From the NCBI GenBank assembly GCA_947441875.1, contig CANEUR010000002.1:1-17475 (forward strand): 17,475 bases of DNA, given 5' to 3'. The DNA is from Rickettsiales bacterium (lineage in GTDB: Bacteria; Pseudomonadota; Alphaproteobacteria; Rickettsiales; UBA1997). The position numbers were made by a program, and so were the translations under genes. Position 1 is the first letter of the stretch. Each line of letters opens with the position of its first letter. The notes beneath the pieces were generated by a model. It was not told the DNA's origin. It saw nothing but the letters and a program-made list of their open reading frames with translations, and ran no database searches. Of this stretch, positions 6,645 through 14,768 are shown piece after piece.

Positions 6645-7244
6645 TTATATTTGTGGATCAACTAAAGAAATTTGACCATCTTTACGATGATAAACAACAT
6701 TTAGTCTTTTATTTTGACTATTAATAAAAACCAGAGCTGGCAAATTGGCAAGATCCATTTTCATGATAGCATCATCAACAGAAAGCTCTTCGATAGTAGT
6801 ATTTTTTTCGGCCACAACTTGATGTTTTATAGGTGTTGGAGTGTTATCTTGCTCCATTTCTTCAAAAACATTATAAGGAAAAGGTGGTAAAACATATTTT
6901 GTAGCCGAAAAATATTTTGGTTCAAGATTTTTGATACTTTCTTTGTGATAATCGTTTAGCTTATTTTTGTATCTTCGTAATTGAGTAACTGCTTTTTTTA
7001 AAGCTTCATTAAAAGCACCATAAATATCGCCAGCTTCACCACTAGCTTTAATAGTAATACCCTTTTTTACCGCTTCGTTAATAATAATATTAGCAAAAAA
7101 TAACTGAGATTGCTTGCCAAAATATACCTCGGCAGTATCAATTTTATTAATAAATTTAGTAATAGATTTTTCTAGTTGTTCGTTAGCATATTGCTGTATT
7201 GAAGAACCAAGATCAATATTAGAGCCAGTAATTTTCACTTGCAT
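6645..7244 (-). CDS. hpf: Long-form ribosome hibernation promoting factor
   Basis: HPF sits in the decoding centre of idle 70S ribosomes. The long form also dimerises them into 100S particles. The protein has 199 residues. The N-terminal domain (1 to about 105) begins MQVKITGSNIDL and has the basic helix ALKKAVTQLRRYKNKL. A linker of about 35 residues follows, then the C-terminal dimerisation domain (about 150-199) with RLNVVYHRKDGQISLVDPQ. It lies between acnA and rpsU, 7 bp from acnA, so starvation control and ribosome supply appear to share a transcript. Confidence 0.93.
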   Translation of the reverse strand: MQVKITGSNIDLGSSIQQYANEQLEKSITKFINKIDTAEVYFGKQSQLFFANIIINEAVKKGITIKASGEAGDIYGAFNEALKKAVTQLRRYKNKLNDYHKESIKNLEPKYFSATKYVLPPFPYNVFEEMEQDNTPTPIKHQVVAEKNTTIEELSVDDAIMKMDLANLPALVFINSQNKRLNVVYHRKDGQISLVDPQI

Positions 7245-7251
7245 AAAAAAA

Positions 7252-9894
7252 TTATTTTAAATTAAGAATTTGATTAATAACATATTGCAAAATGCCACCA
7301 TATTTGAAATACTCAACTTCGTTGGTAGTATCAAGGCCGCAAATTAAACTGATAGTTTTGGTTTCGCCTTTTAACATATTTATAAAGCATTGCAATTTTT
7401 GTTTTGGCTTAATATTAATATCGATATTAGAAATAGCAAGCTTTTCTTTGCCAGTAAGGTTTAAATTTTGATAATCAGCAGAATTGGCAAACAATAAAGG
7501 TAAAACCCCCATTCCTACTAAATTAGAGCGATGTATTCTTTCAAAACTCTCAGCAATTACAGCTTTCACTCCTAATAAAGAGGTGCCTTTAGCGGCCCAA
7601 TCGCGTGAAGAACCAGTGCCATATTCTTTGCCAGCAATAACAACTAAAGGAATATTTTTTTGTTGATAATCGCAAGAAGCATCGTAGATTGAAACAATAT
7701 TGTTTTGTTGATTATAGGTAAAACCGCCTTCTTTACCATCGGATAACATTTTGTTTTTAATTCTAGTGTTAGCAAAAGTGCCACGAATCATCACTTCATG
7801 ATTGCCTCTTCTAGCTCCATAAGAATTAAAATCGGCTTTACTAATATTTTTACTATGCAAATAAAGTGCCGCTGGCGAATTATTAGCAATACTACCTGCT
7901 GGAGAAATATGATCGGTAGTTATAGAATCGCCGAAAATTGCTAAAATACTAGCATTTTCAATATTGGCAATATGGTTTTTATGGAGATTATCAAAATAGT
8001 TTGGCAAGCGAATATAGGTGCTGTTTGTTTGCCAAGCATAGGTATCAGAAGATTGTACTGAAATTTTTTGCCAATCGGCATTGCCTTCAAATAAATTATG
8101 GTATTTTTTGATAAATAAATCACGATTAATAAATCTGTTAATCACCTCTTGGATTTCTTGATCGGTTGGCCAAATATCGGCTAAATAAACTGGATTATTA
8201 TTTTGATCGGAGCCTATTGGTTGAATAGAAATATCGATATTGCAAGTGCCAGCCAAAGCATAAGCCACAACTAACGGCGGAGATGCTAAGTAGTTTGCCT
8301 TAACCAAATGATGAATTCTGCCCTCAAAATTGCGATTGCCAGAAAGTATAGCGGAAACTAATAAATTATTGCTTTTAATTGTTTCTTCAATTTCTGGCAA
8401 AAGTGGACCAGAGTTGCCAATGCAAGTAGTGCAACCATAGCCAACAACATTAAAACCAAGCCGATCGAGGTATTGTTGCAAGCCAGAATCGGCTAAATAA
8501 CCAGCTGCCACTTGCGAACCAGGAGCGAAAGAAGTTTTTACCTTATTATTAACTGTTAAACCTTTTGCCAGTGCTTTTTTTGCCAATAAACCAGCTGAAA
8601 TAAGCACTGAAGGATTAGAGGTGTTGGTGCAAGAAGTAATGGCGGCAATAACTAAATCGCCACTGCTTAAACTGGTATTTAAACTATTAATTTGATGAGT
8701 TTGATTATTATTGATTTTTAATTCTTCTGCTAATTTAACCAAAGATTGCTTAGTTTCGGCAAGAGTGATTTTATCTTGAGGCCTTTTTGGACCAGCCAAA
8801 CTAGGCACCACTGTTGAAAGATTAAGCTCAATAACCTCGCTAAAATCGGCCTGCTGATTGGTGTTTAACTGCTGAGCATCGACATAGGCCGAAACTATAT
8901 CGATGTTTTCTTGAGTTCTGCCTGTTAAATAAAGATAGTTAATAGTGGTGTTATCAATTGGAAATATACCGCAAGTTGCTCCGTATTCGGGAGCCATATT
9001 AGCTATTGTTGCCCTGTCGGCAAGAGATAAATATAATAATCCAGAACCAAAAAATTCAACAAATTTACCAACGACCGATTTTTTTCTTAACATTTGTGTG
9101 ATAGTTAAAACCAAATCGGTAGCGGTAATTCCAGCATTTAATTTACCAGTAAGTTTAAAACCTATAACTTCTGGAATAAGCATTGAAACTGGTTGACCAA
9201 GCATTGCTGCCTCAGCTTCAATTCCGCCAACTCCCCAACCTAAAACTCCTAAACCGTTAATCATGGTGGTGTGACTATCGGTGCCAACAACGGTATCGAA
9301 ATAAATTTGATCGTTTTGATGAAAAACCACATTAGCCAAATTTTCGAGATTAACCTGATGGCAAATGCCAGTTCCAGGAGGAACAACCCGAAAATTATTG
9401 AACGATTTTTGAGCCCATTTTAGAAATTGATATCGCTCAAGATTGCGTGCAAATTCAAGATTGGTGTTTTTTTCTAAAGAATCGGGAGTGCCATAATAAT
9501 CGACCTGCACAGAATGATCGATCACTAAATCAACTGGTATTAAAGGATTAATTTTTTTAGGATCTTGCCCTAATTTTGCCACAGCATCTCTCATGGTTGC
9601 TAAATCGACAACGGCAGGAACACCAGTAAAATCTTGCATCAAAACTCTAGCAGGTGAAAAAGCAATTTCAATTCTTTGAGAAGCATCTTGCACCGAATTA
9701 ACCAAGGCAAGAGCATGTTGCTTGGTTTGGTTGTTATCGCAGTAGGTTCTTAAAATATTTTCGAGTAAAATTTTTAAACTAAAAGGAAGTTTATGAAGAT
9801 TAATATTAAATTTTTTAGCAAATTCTGGTAAAGAAAAATAATGATAATTTTTATTATTCACCGTAAGAACAGATTGTGCGAGTAATTTTGACAT
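7252..9894 (-). CDS. acnA: Aconitate hydratase A
   Basis: AcnA isomerises citrate to isocitrate in the TCA cycle using a 4Fe-4S cluster. The 880-residue length fits the bacterial AcnA/IRP family (about 890 in E. coli). The cluster cysteines are C422 in TSCTNTSNP and C488 and C491 in GYGCTTCIGNSG. Other family motifs include DSHTTMINGLGVLGWGVGGI, and in the swivel domain GDSITTDHISPAGSI and KEYGTGSSRDWAAKG. All expected domains are present with no frameshift. It follows the Tim44-like gene by 10 bp. A working aconitase implies at least a partial TCA cycle. Confidence 0.97.
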   Translation of the reverse strand: MSKLLAQSVLTVNNKNYHYFSLPEFAKKFNINLHKLPFSLKILLENILRTYCDNNQTKQHALALVNSVQDASQRIEIAFSPARVLMQDFTGVPAVVDLATMRDAVAKLGQDPKKINPLIPVDLVIDHSVQVDYYGTPDSLEKNTNLEFARNLERYQFLKWAQKSFNNFRVVPPGTGICHQVNLENLANVVFHQNDQIYFDTVVGTDSHTTMINGLGVLGWGVGGIEAEAAMLGQPVSMLIPEVIGFKLTGKLNAGITATDLVLTITQMLRKKSVVGKFVEFFGSGLLYLSLADRATIANMAPEYGATCGIFPIDNTTINYLYLTGRTQENIDIVSAYVDAQQLNTNQQADFSEVIELNLSTVVPSLAGPKRPQDKITLAETKQSLVKLAEELKINNNQTHQINSLNTSLSSGDLVIAAITSCTNTSNPSVLISAGLLAKKALAKGLTVNNKVKTSFAPGSQVAAGYLADSGLQQYLDRLGFNVVGYGCTTCIGNSGPLLPEIEETIKSNNLLVSAILSGNRNFEGRIHHLVKANYLASPPLVVAYALAGTCNIDISIQPIGSDQNNNPVYLADIWPTDQEIQEVINRFINRDLFIKKYHNLFEGNADWQKISVQSSDTYAWQTNSTYIRLPNYFDNLHKNHIANIENASILAIFGDSITTDHISPAGSIANNSPAALYLHSKNISKADFNSYGARRGNHEVMIRGTFANTRIKNKMLSDGKEGGFTYNQQNNIVSIYDASCDYQQKNIPLVVIAGKEYGTGSSRDWAAKGTSLLGVKAVIAESFERIHRSNLVGMGVLPLLFANSADYQNLNLTGKEKLAISNIDINIKPKQKLQCFINMLKGETKTISLICGLDTTNEVEYFKYGGILQYVINQILNLK

Positions 9895-9904
9895 AATGCA
9901 ATTT

Positions 9905-10609
9905 TTAAGAATTGGTAGAAATAACTTGCCAAGCAGGGCTTTGCGAGGTTAAGTTTCTTTGAAAAACCCAGTTATCGCTAATGTTAAGAATTTGATCTTT
10001 ACTACCGCTGACAATGTTTTGATTATTGTCGGAAATATAATTAATTTGTTTTGAAGCAAATTTTACAACAATATTGGCTAAATCGCCATTATAAGAGGCA
10101 GAAATAATAGAAACTTCTTCGATAGAAATTAAGTTAGTAACTAAAATTTGTTGATTTTGTTGCCTACTTTGTAATATTTTATTAAAACCTTCAAAAATAC
10201 TAGGACAAACAAGGTTTTGTATTTCGGTAAGGTTGCCACTAGCAAAACTGTTAATGATAATTTCGAAAGTGATTTTAGCACCTTTTAAAAAGAAATGATG
10301 ATCGATATTAGATTTTTCGAAGATAAACTGCAAACTTTCTAAACTACTAGTGCTTAAATGCGGAAAAATAGACGATAAGGTATTGCTTTCGCCAACAACC
10401 TTTTGCACAGAATCGTTGCTAGAATTGATGTTGTTAATGTTGCAAGATTTTGCTTGATTAGCCAAAATATTAGCAAGATGTTCTTTTTGTTTTTGGATTT
10501 TTTGCTGTATAGATAACTTTTCGTCTTCATCTATTTTGCCAATAGTTTTATTTAACTTTAGAAAAATAAAAAAAGTAACAATTGCTAAAATGATAATATC
10601 AAGCAACAT
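9905..10609 (-). CDS. Tim44-like domain membrane protein
   Basis: The 234-residue protein starts with one membrane helix (about residues 3-20, LDIIILAIVTFFIFLKL). A charged coiled stretch with KIDEDEKLSIQQKIQKQKEHL follows, then a Tim44-like domain (about 95-234) with FFLKGAKITFEIIINSFASGNL and a closing DNWVFQRNL. The family is typical of alphaproteobacteria and related to mitochondrial Tim44; the bacterial role is not settled. The open frame extends 22 codons further upstream, but those read through the tRNA-His gene (VRFPLSAPP is tRNA sequence), so I start at the ATG 21 bp after the tRNA. No clear Shine-Dalgarno is seen. Confidence 0.85.
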   Translation of the reverse strand: MLLDIIILAIVTFFIFLKLNKTIGKIDEDEKLSIQQKIQKQKEHLANILANQAKSCNINNINSSNDSVQKVVGESNTLSSIFPHLSTSSLESLQFIFEKSNIDHHFFLKGAKITFEIIINSFASGNLTEIQNLVCPSIFEGFNKILQSRQQNQQILVTNLISIEEVSIISASYNGDLANIVVKFASKQINYISDNNQNIVSGSKDQILNISDNWVFQRNLTSQSPAWQVISTNS

Positions 10610-10630
10610 ATGAGTTTTATTATATTTAGG

Positions 10631-10708
10631 TGGGGCAGACAACGGGAATCGAACCCGCGACCCCCAGAACCACAACCTGGTGCTCTAACCAACTGAGCTA
10701 TGTCTGCC
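10631..10708 (-). tRNA. tRNA-His (GTG anticodon)
   Basis: All arms can be drawn. The acceptor pairs GCAGACA with TGTCTGC. The D stem is GCTC/GAGC. The anticodon stem is CCAGG/TCTGG with loop TTGTGGT, and the T stem is GCGGG/CCCGT with loop TTCGATT. CCA is encoded. An extra G precedes the acceptor and faces C73, the bacterial histidine identity pair. It heads a transcript that continues into the Tim44-like gene 21 bp downstream. Confidence 0.97.
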
Positions 10709-10847
10709 ATTATTTAAAAACACTGTTTAACTACTAATTATTTTTAGCCCAACATGTTTTAATGTTTAGGTAAAGATAACTAAAATTTTTTCTAAGTTAG
10801 TAAAAAATCAAAATAAATTTTAACATAGAATAGTGCTTTGGAGTAAA

Positions 10848-10876
10848 ATTTTATTTATTAAAAAACTAATTGTCAA
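10848..10876 (-). promoter_or_regulatory. Near-consensus sigma-70 promoter of the tRNA-His/Tim44/acnA run
   Basis: On the minus strand TTGACA and TAAAAT are separated by exactly 17 bp. This is the best promoter match in the window and points at tRNA-His, whose 5' end lies about 140 bp downstream of the -10 box. The intervening 10709-10847 holds no gene. It contains a 19-bp stretch (10802-10820) matching the inner arm of the 6321-6396 palindrome with one difference. Confidence 0.65.
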
Positions 10877-10911
10877 AGATTTTTTTGTTATTTTTTAAGA
10901 ATGTTGCATCG

Positions 10912-12195
10912 TTAATTTTGCCAAGGGGCATAAACTTTGAGCTGATTAATTAAACTTAAAGCCGAAAAAACACCGTCTTCATGAAAACCATATCGTTGAT
11001 AAGCTCCGCAAAAATATAAGTTATTCTGCCCTTGAATTTGCTTTATTTGTTGTTGAGCTAGTAAGGCTTGCTGATTAAATATTGGGTGATGATAAACAAT
11101 GGAAGCAAAGATGTTTTGTGGATCTATGTTTTGTTGAGGATTTAAAGTTACAAAAAGAGGATGCTTATTTGAAATATCTTGTAAATTATTCATCCAGTAA
11201 CTCACTGAAAGTTTGCCAGAATTAATAATATCGCTACTATAAACCCAACTTGCCCAAGCTTTTTTACTTTTTGGCATAACCGAAACATCTTTATGAAGCA
11301 CTGCAACATTTTTTTGGTAGCTAAAATTTTTCAGCACATCAATTTGTTGAGCAGAAAGATTTTTAGCAATTTCAAGAGCCTGATTAGCATGGCATGCTAA
11401 AATTATTTTATCAAAACGATATTGAGAATTGCTGGTGCTAACTAAATGTTGATTATTATTAAAATCAATTTTTAGCACTTTTTCTTGACAAAGTAAACCA
11501 CCATTTTGCTGAATTTGAGCAAGGGCCTTAGCAACATATTTTTTAGAACCGCCAGAAATTGTATACCATTGAGGCTGATTACTTACACTAAGTAAACCGT
11601 GATTATAAAAAAACTGCACAAAACTTATAGCAGGATAATTGCCAATTTCGTTAATATTAGTGCTCCAAATAGCAGATGCCATCGGAAATAAATAGTGCTG
11701 GCAAAAATAATCTGAAAATTTTTTATCTTGTAAAAACTGCCCCAAAGAATAGCTGAAATCTGGTTTATTTTGCAAAATTTGCACAGCAATTTTATTGAAC
11801 CGAATAATTTCGGTAAGCATTTTTAAAAAACGATAATTAAAAAAATTTTTTTTATTAGCAAATAAGCCAGAAAAATTAGTGCCAGCATATTCGAGTAATG
11901 TTTTTTGCTGATGAAAAATTTGCACAGCAAAAGACATTTTGCTTGGCTGATAAGCAACATCAAGAACAGATAAAAACTGTAAAAAATTAGGATAGGTTTG
12001 TTTATTAAAAACAATAAAACCAGTATCAACATCAATGTTTAAGCCATCGTAGTTAATGTTTATAGTGTTGGAATGACCGCCGTAGTAATTATTTTGCTCA
12101 AATAAAGTAACTTGATAATGTTGCGATAAAAAATAAGCAGAAAATAAGCCAGAAATGCCACTTCCTACAACAGCAATAGTTGGTTTTAAAGACAT
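10912..12195 (-). CDS. FAD-dependent oxidoreductase (amine oxidase-like, COG2907 type)
   Basis: The 427-residue protein opens with a Rossmann dinucleotide-binding motif, VVGSGISGL (G11, G13, G16), with E33 closing the second strand. NYYGGHSNT and DTGFIVFN follow. The C-terminus has YFCGAYQRYGFHEDG, the flavin-binding closing motif of this group. There is no signal peptide. Relatives usually sit beside a DUF1365 gene and a cyclopropane-fatty-acid synthase-like gene and are thought to act on membrane fatty acyl chains. Neither partner is in this window, so the substrate is open. It is the last gene of the folE-maf-TerC run, 6 bp after the TerC gene. Confidence 0.82.
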   Translation of the reverse strand: MSLKPTIAVVGSGISGLFSAYFLSQHYQVTLFEQNNYYGGHSNTININYDGLNIDVDTGFIVFNKQTYPNFLQFLSVLDVAYQPSKMSFAVQIFHQQKTLLEYAGTNFSGLFANKKNFFNYRFLKMLTEIIRFNKIAVQILQNKPDFSYSLGQFLQDKKFSDYFCQHYLFPMASAIWSTNINEIGNYPAISFVQFFYNHGLLSVSNQPQWYTISGGSKKYVAKALAQIQQNGGLLCQEKVLKIDFNNNQHLVSTSNSQYRFDKIILACHANQALEIAKNLSAQQIDVLKNFSYQKNVAVLHKDVSVMPKSKKAWASWVYSSDIINSGKLSVSYWMNNLQDISNKHPLFVTLNPQQNIDPQNIFASIVYHHPIFNQQALLAQQQIKQIQGQNNLYFCGAYQRYGFHEDGVFSALSLINQLKVYAPWQN

Positions 12196-12201
12196 AAAAT
12201 T

Positions 12202-12906
12202 TTAATGAGAATTTTTTCTTTTTCGAGCAATAATATTTAAAGATTCAACCGCTAAAGTAAAAAATAGCGAAAAATATAAATAGTTTTTTGAAATTTTTAA
12301 GTGCAAACCATCAGAAACCAAAATAATACCAATCATAAAAATAAATGCTAAAGCAACAATTTTTAAAGACGGATAATTTGCCAAAAAATAGCTGATTTTC
12401 TCGGAAGCCAAAAACATTACGATCATTGAAACTACAACTGCTCCAACAATTATTGGTATGTTGTTAGTCATGCCAACTGCGGTAATGATAGAATCAAATG
12501 AAAATACAAAATCAATTAAAGTAATTTGAGCAATTGCCGAAAATAAACCATGAGCAACTTTTATTTCTTTTGGTTTATGTTCTTTACATGCAACATCGGA
12601 ATATATTTCGAGACCACTTTTGCCAATTAAAAACATTCCACCTAAAATTAACAATAAACTTTTAAAAGAAAAAGGGAGTTCAGCAATAAAAAATAAAGGC
12701 TCGGTGAGAGTCATGACCCAAGATAAAGTAAAGAGCATAATAACTCTAATTACAAAAGCCAAAATCAAGCCAAAAGCTCGAGCAGATTTACGATATTGAT
12801 TTGGCAATTTACTTACTACCAAGGCAATAAAAATAAGATTATCGATGCCTAAAATAATTTCTAAAAAAGATAAAGTAATAAAACTAAAAATTAAATCGTG
12901 ACTCAT
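12202..12906 (-). CDS. TerC family integral membrane protein
   Basis: The 234-residue protein is largely hydrophobic, with about seven membrane segments. The family's two acidic membrane motifs are present: LEIILGIDNLIFIA near the N-terminus and LIDFVFSFDSIITAV in the middle. TerC-family proteins are linked to metal ion (manganese) export in several bacteria, but this particular subgroup is not characterised as far as I know. It starts 1 bp after maf. The short C-terminal tail is basic (ARKRKN), consistent with a cytoplasmic end. Confidence 0.88.
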   Translation of the reverse strand: MSHDLIFSFITLSFLEIILGIDNLIFIALVVSKLPNQYRKSARAFGLILAFVIRVIMLFTLSWVMTLTEPLFFIAELPFSFKSLLLILGGMFLIGKSGLEIYSDVACKEHKPKEIKVAHGLFSAIAQITLIDFVFSFDSIITAVGMTNNIPIIVGAVVVSMIVMFLASEKISYFLANYPSLKIVALAFIFMIGIILVSDGLHLKISKNYLYFSLFFTLAVESLNIIARKRKNSH

Positions 12907-12907
12907 A

Positions 12908-13507
12908 TTAAAAAGTAATAATTTTTTGTGTGTAAAAAAAGTTTAACAAAGGCTGAATATTTAAGCCTAAAACAGCATAATAATTACCATTTACTCGGCT
13001 AAATAAGTATTTGCCAAGAGATTCGTATTTATAACTACCGGCACAACCAACAGGATCATCGGCTTCAACATATTTTTTCAGACTTGCTAGCGATAATTTT
13101 TGCATAGTTAAACTCACTTTGGCAGAATGTGAAAAAACTACTTTATTTTGATACACCACCACAAAAGCATTGTTTTGAGTGTGAGTTTTGCCAGATAAAG
13201 CATTAAGTTGCAAAACCGCCTCTTGCTGATTTTTTGCTTTGTTTAAAAAAGAATCGCCCAAAGCACAAACTTGATCGGCTCCAATTATATAGCAAGCTTG
13301 ATGTTGTTTAGCAACAGACATTGCCTTGGCTTTAGCAAGCTCTAGGGCAAGTTTAAGTGGGCAGCTAAGAGTGAGTTGTTTTTTTAATTTATCTTCGTCA
13401 AGTTGCGGTGCAATAGCTAAAAAAGGAAGATGAACCGATTGCAAAATTTGTTGTCGAGCTTGAGAGGTTGATGCTAAAATAATCTTGTGGTGAGCGGTAA
13501 TAAGCAT
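12908..13507 (-). CDS. maf: Maf-family nucleoside triphosphate pyrophosphatase (YceF-like)
   Basis: Maf proteins hydrolyse non-canonical or modified NTPs to monophosphates and so clean the nucleotide pool. The protein has 199 residues. It opens with ILASTSQARQQIL (S13, R18) and has IIGADQVC with the catalytic-type D78. Near the C-terminus is CAGSYKYESLGKYLF. The SDQVC-like and CAGSxKxE wording matches E. coli YceF (7-methyl-GTP preference) better than YhdE (dTTP/UTP), so YceF-type specificity is inferred. It lies 3 bp after folE and 1 bp before the TerC gene. Confidence 0.9.
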   Translation of the reverse strand: MLITAHHKIILASTSQARQQILQSVHLPFLAIAPQLDEDKLKKQLTLSCPLKLALELAKAKAMSVAKQHQACYIIGADQVCALGDSFLNKAKNQQEAVLQLNALSGKTHTQNNAFVVVYQNKVVFSHSAKVSLTMQKLSLASLKKYVEADDPVGCAGSYKYESLGKYLFSRVNGNYYAVLGLNIQPLLNFFYTQKIITF

Positions 13508-13510
13508 AAA

Positions 13511-14101
13511 CTATTTTTTAACCATATTGAAAAATCGAGCTTCGAGACTTTTATCAGTTTGAAACTGCCCTAAAAAAGTGCAAGTAACTGTAGAAGCTTC
13601 GGTTTTATGAACCCCTCGGGTGGTCATGCATTGATGAAAAGCATCAATCAGAACCGCTACACCTTTTGGTTTTAAAACATCATTTATTGTGTTTGCAATT
13701 TGTGCCGTCATGGTTTCTTGTGTTTGTAAGCGTTTAGCAAATATCTCAACCAAACGAGCAATTTTACTAATACCAACCACTTTTTCATTTGGCAAATATG
13801 CTACAAAAGCCTGCCCAATAATTGGCACCATATGATGTTCGCAATGAGACTCGACTCGAATATTATTAATAAGCACCAAATCGCTATAACCAGCAACTTC
13901 TTCGAATGTTTTGCCTAGAACCTTGACAGGATCTTGTGTGTAACCAGAAAAAAAATCGAGATAAGCATTTACTACTCTTTTTGGAGTTTCAATTAAACCT
14001 TCGCGGTTTGGATTATCTCCTGCCCAAGCTATGAGTGTTTTTACAGCTTCTTGAGCTTGTTGTGCAGTAGGTTTTGAGAAATTATTTAAATTTTTTGTCA
14101 T
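13511..14101 (-). CDS. folE: GTP cyclohydrolase I
   Basis: FolE converts GTP to 7,8-dihydroneopterin triphosphate, the entry step for folate and for the queuosine precursor preQ0. The protein has 196 residues. Zinc and active-site residues are present: C87, H89 and H90 in SHCEHHMVP, and C158 in HQCMTTRG. EARFFNMVK ends the protein as in typical type IA enzymes. It is the first gene of its run, behind a promoter at 14184-14212. No other folate or preQ0 synthesis gene is in the window; queH, the last queuosine step, is the end of the divergent operon. Confidence 0.95.
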   Translation of the reverse strand: MTKNLNNFSKPTAQQAQEAVKTLIAWAGDNPNREGLIETPKRVVNAYLDFFSGYTQDPVKVLGKTFEEVAGYSDLVLINNIRVESHCEHHMVPIIGQAFVAYLPNEKVVGISKIARLVEIFAKRLQTQETMTAQIANTINDVLKPKGVAVLIDAFHQCMTTRGVHKTEASTVTCTFLGQFQTDKSLEARFFNMVKK

Positions 14102-14128
14102 TGTTTTTTAAGAAAATAAAATTAAAGT

Positions 14129-14156
14129 TTGCAATTAATTATGTTTGTTTTAAAAT
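14129..14156 (+). promoter_or_regulatory. Candidate promoter of the skp-to-queH operon
   Basis: TTGCAA and TAAAAT are separated by 16 bp, and the -10 box ends 64 bp before the skp ATG. It diverges from the folE promoter on the other strand, which uses the same two hexamers. Confidence 0.45.
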
Positions 14157-14183
14157 ATTAAGAACAAATTTATACTAAACTAA

Positions 14184-14212
14184 ATTTTACTTTAATAATA
14201 TTCTTTTTGCAA
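14184..14212 (-). promoter_or_regulatory. Candidate promoter of folE-maf-TerC-oxidoreductase
   Basis: On the minus strand TTGCAA and TAAAAT are separated by 17 bp, with the -10 box 82 bp upstream of the folE ATG. The spacing is ideal. It shares the 119-bp divergent spacer with the skp promoter. Confidence 0.5.
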
Positions 14213-14220
14213 TTAAAAAT

Positions 14221-14754
14221 ATGAAAAAAACTTTCTATACCCTGTTTTTAATTTTTTGTGTGTTTTTTACAAAAAACACTTTTGCCAATAATAAAATAGC
14301 AATTCTTGATACCGATAAAATAATTCAAGAGTCTATAGCGGTGCTTGACATTCAAAAAAAAGTTGAAAAAAAGAAAATCGCCTACGAAACTGAAATTAAC
14401 AAAAAACAAACCGCCCTTATGACGGAGCAAAAAAAACTCCAAGATAAGCAAGCCATTACTAGTCAAGATTCTTTACAAAAAGAGGTTAAAGCTTTCGAAG
14501 AAAAAGTTGATACTCTCAAAACTTTTGTCGATAAAAAACAAGAATCACTAAAAAATTCCTCACTTACCGCCATGGGCAAGGTTAACGATACCATGAAAGC
14601 AATTGTTGCCGATCTTTCTAAAGAAAAACAGCTCGATGTAATCATTCCATCTTCACAAGTAATTTATTTTCAAGAACACCTCGATATTACCTCTGAGGTT
14701 TTGGCAATACTTAACAAAAAAATCACTAAAGTTGAAATTAAATTCGAAAATTAA
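14221..14754 (+). CDS. skp: OmpH/Skp family periplasmic chaperone
   Basis: Skp holds unfolded outer membrane proteins in the periplasm. The protein has 177 residues. A signal peptide covers 1-22 (KK, hydrophobic core, TFA before NN). Then comes the family opening KIAILDTDKIIQES, and a long Lys/Glu-rich coiled coil from about 45 to 115, which in Skp forms the trimer's tentacles. The C-terminus (LDVIIPSSQVIYF) matches the returning strand of the body domain. It is the first gene of the rightward operon. Skp usually neighbours bamA and lpxD, but here it heads an unrelated set. Confidence 0.88.
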   Translation: MKKTFYTLFLIFCVFFTKNTFANNKIAILDTDKIIQESIAVLDIQKKVEKKKIAYETEINKKQTALMTEQKKLQDKQAITSQDSLQKEVKAFEEKVDTLKTFVDKKQESLKNSSLTAMGKVNDTMKAIVADLSKEKQLDVIIPSSQVIYFQEHLDITSEVLAILNKKITKVEIKFEN

Positions 14755-14768
14755 TTTGCAATTAATCA

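Noticed and set aside
10610..10675. N-terminal extension of the Tim44-like protein (MWFWGSRVRFPLSAPP...)
   Set aside because: These codons are the 3' half of the tRNA-His gene read in frame. The membrane helix starts at the ATG at 10609.
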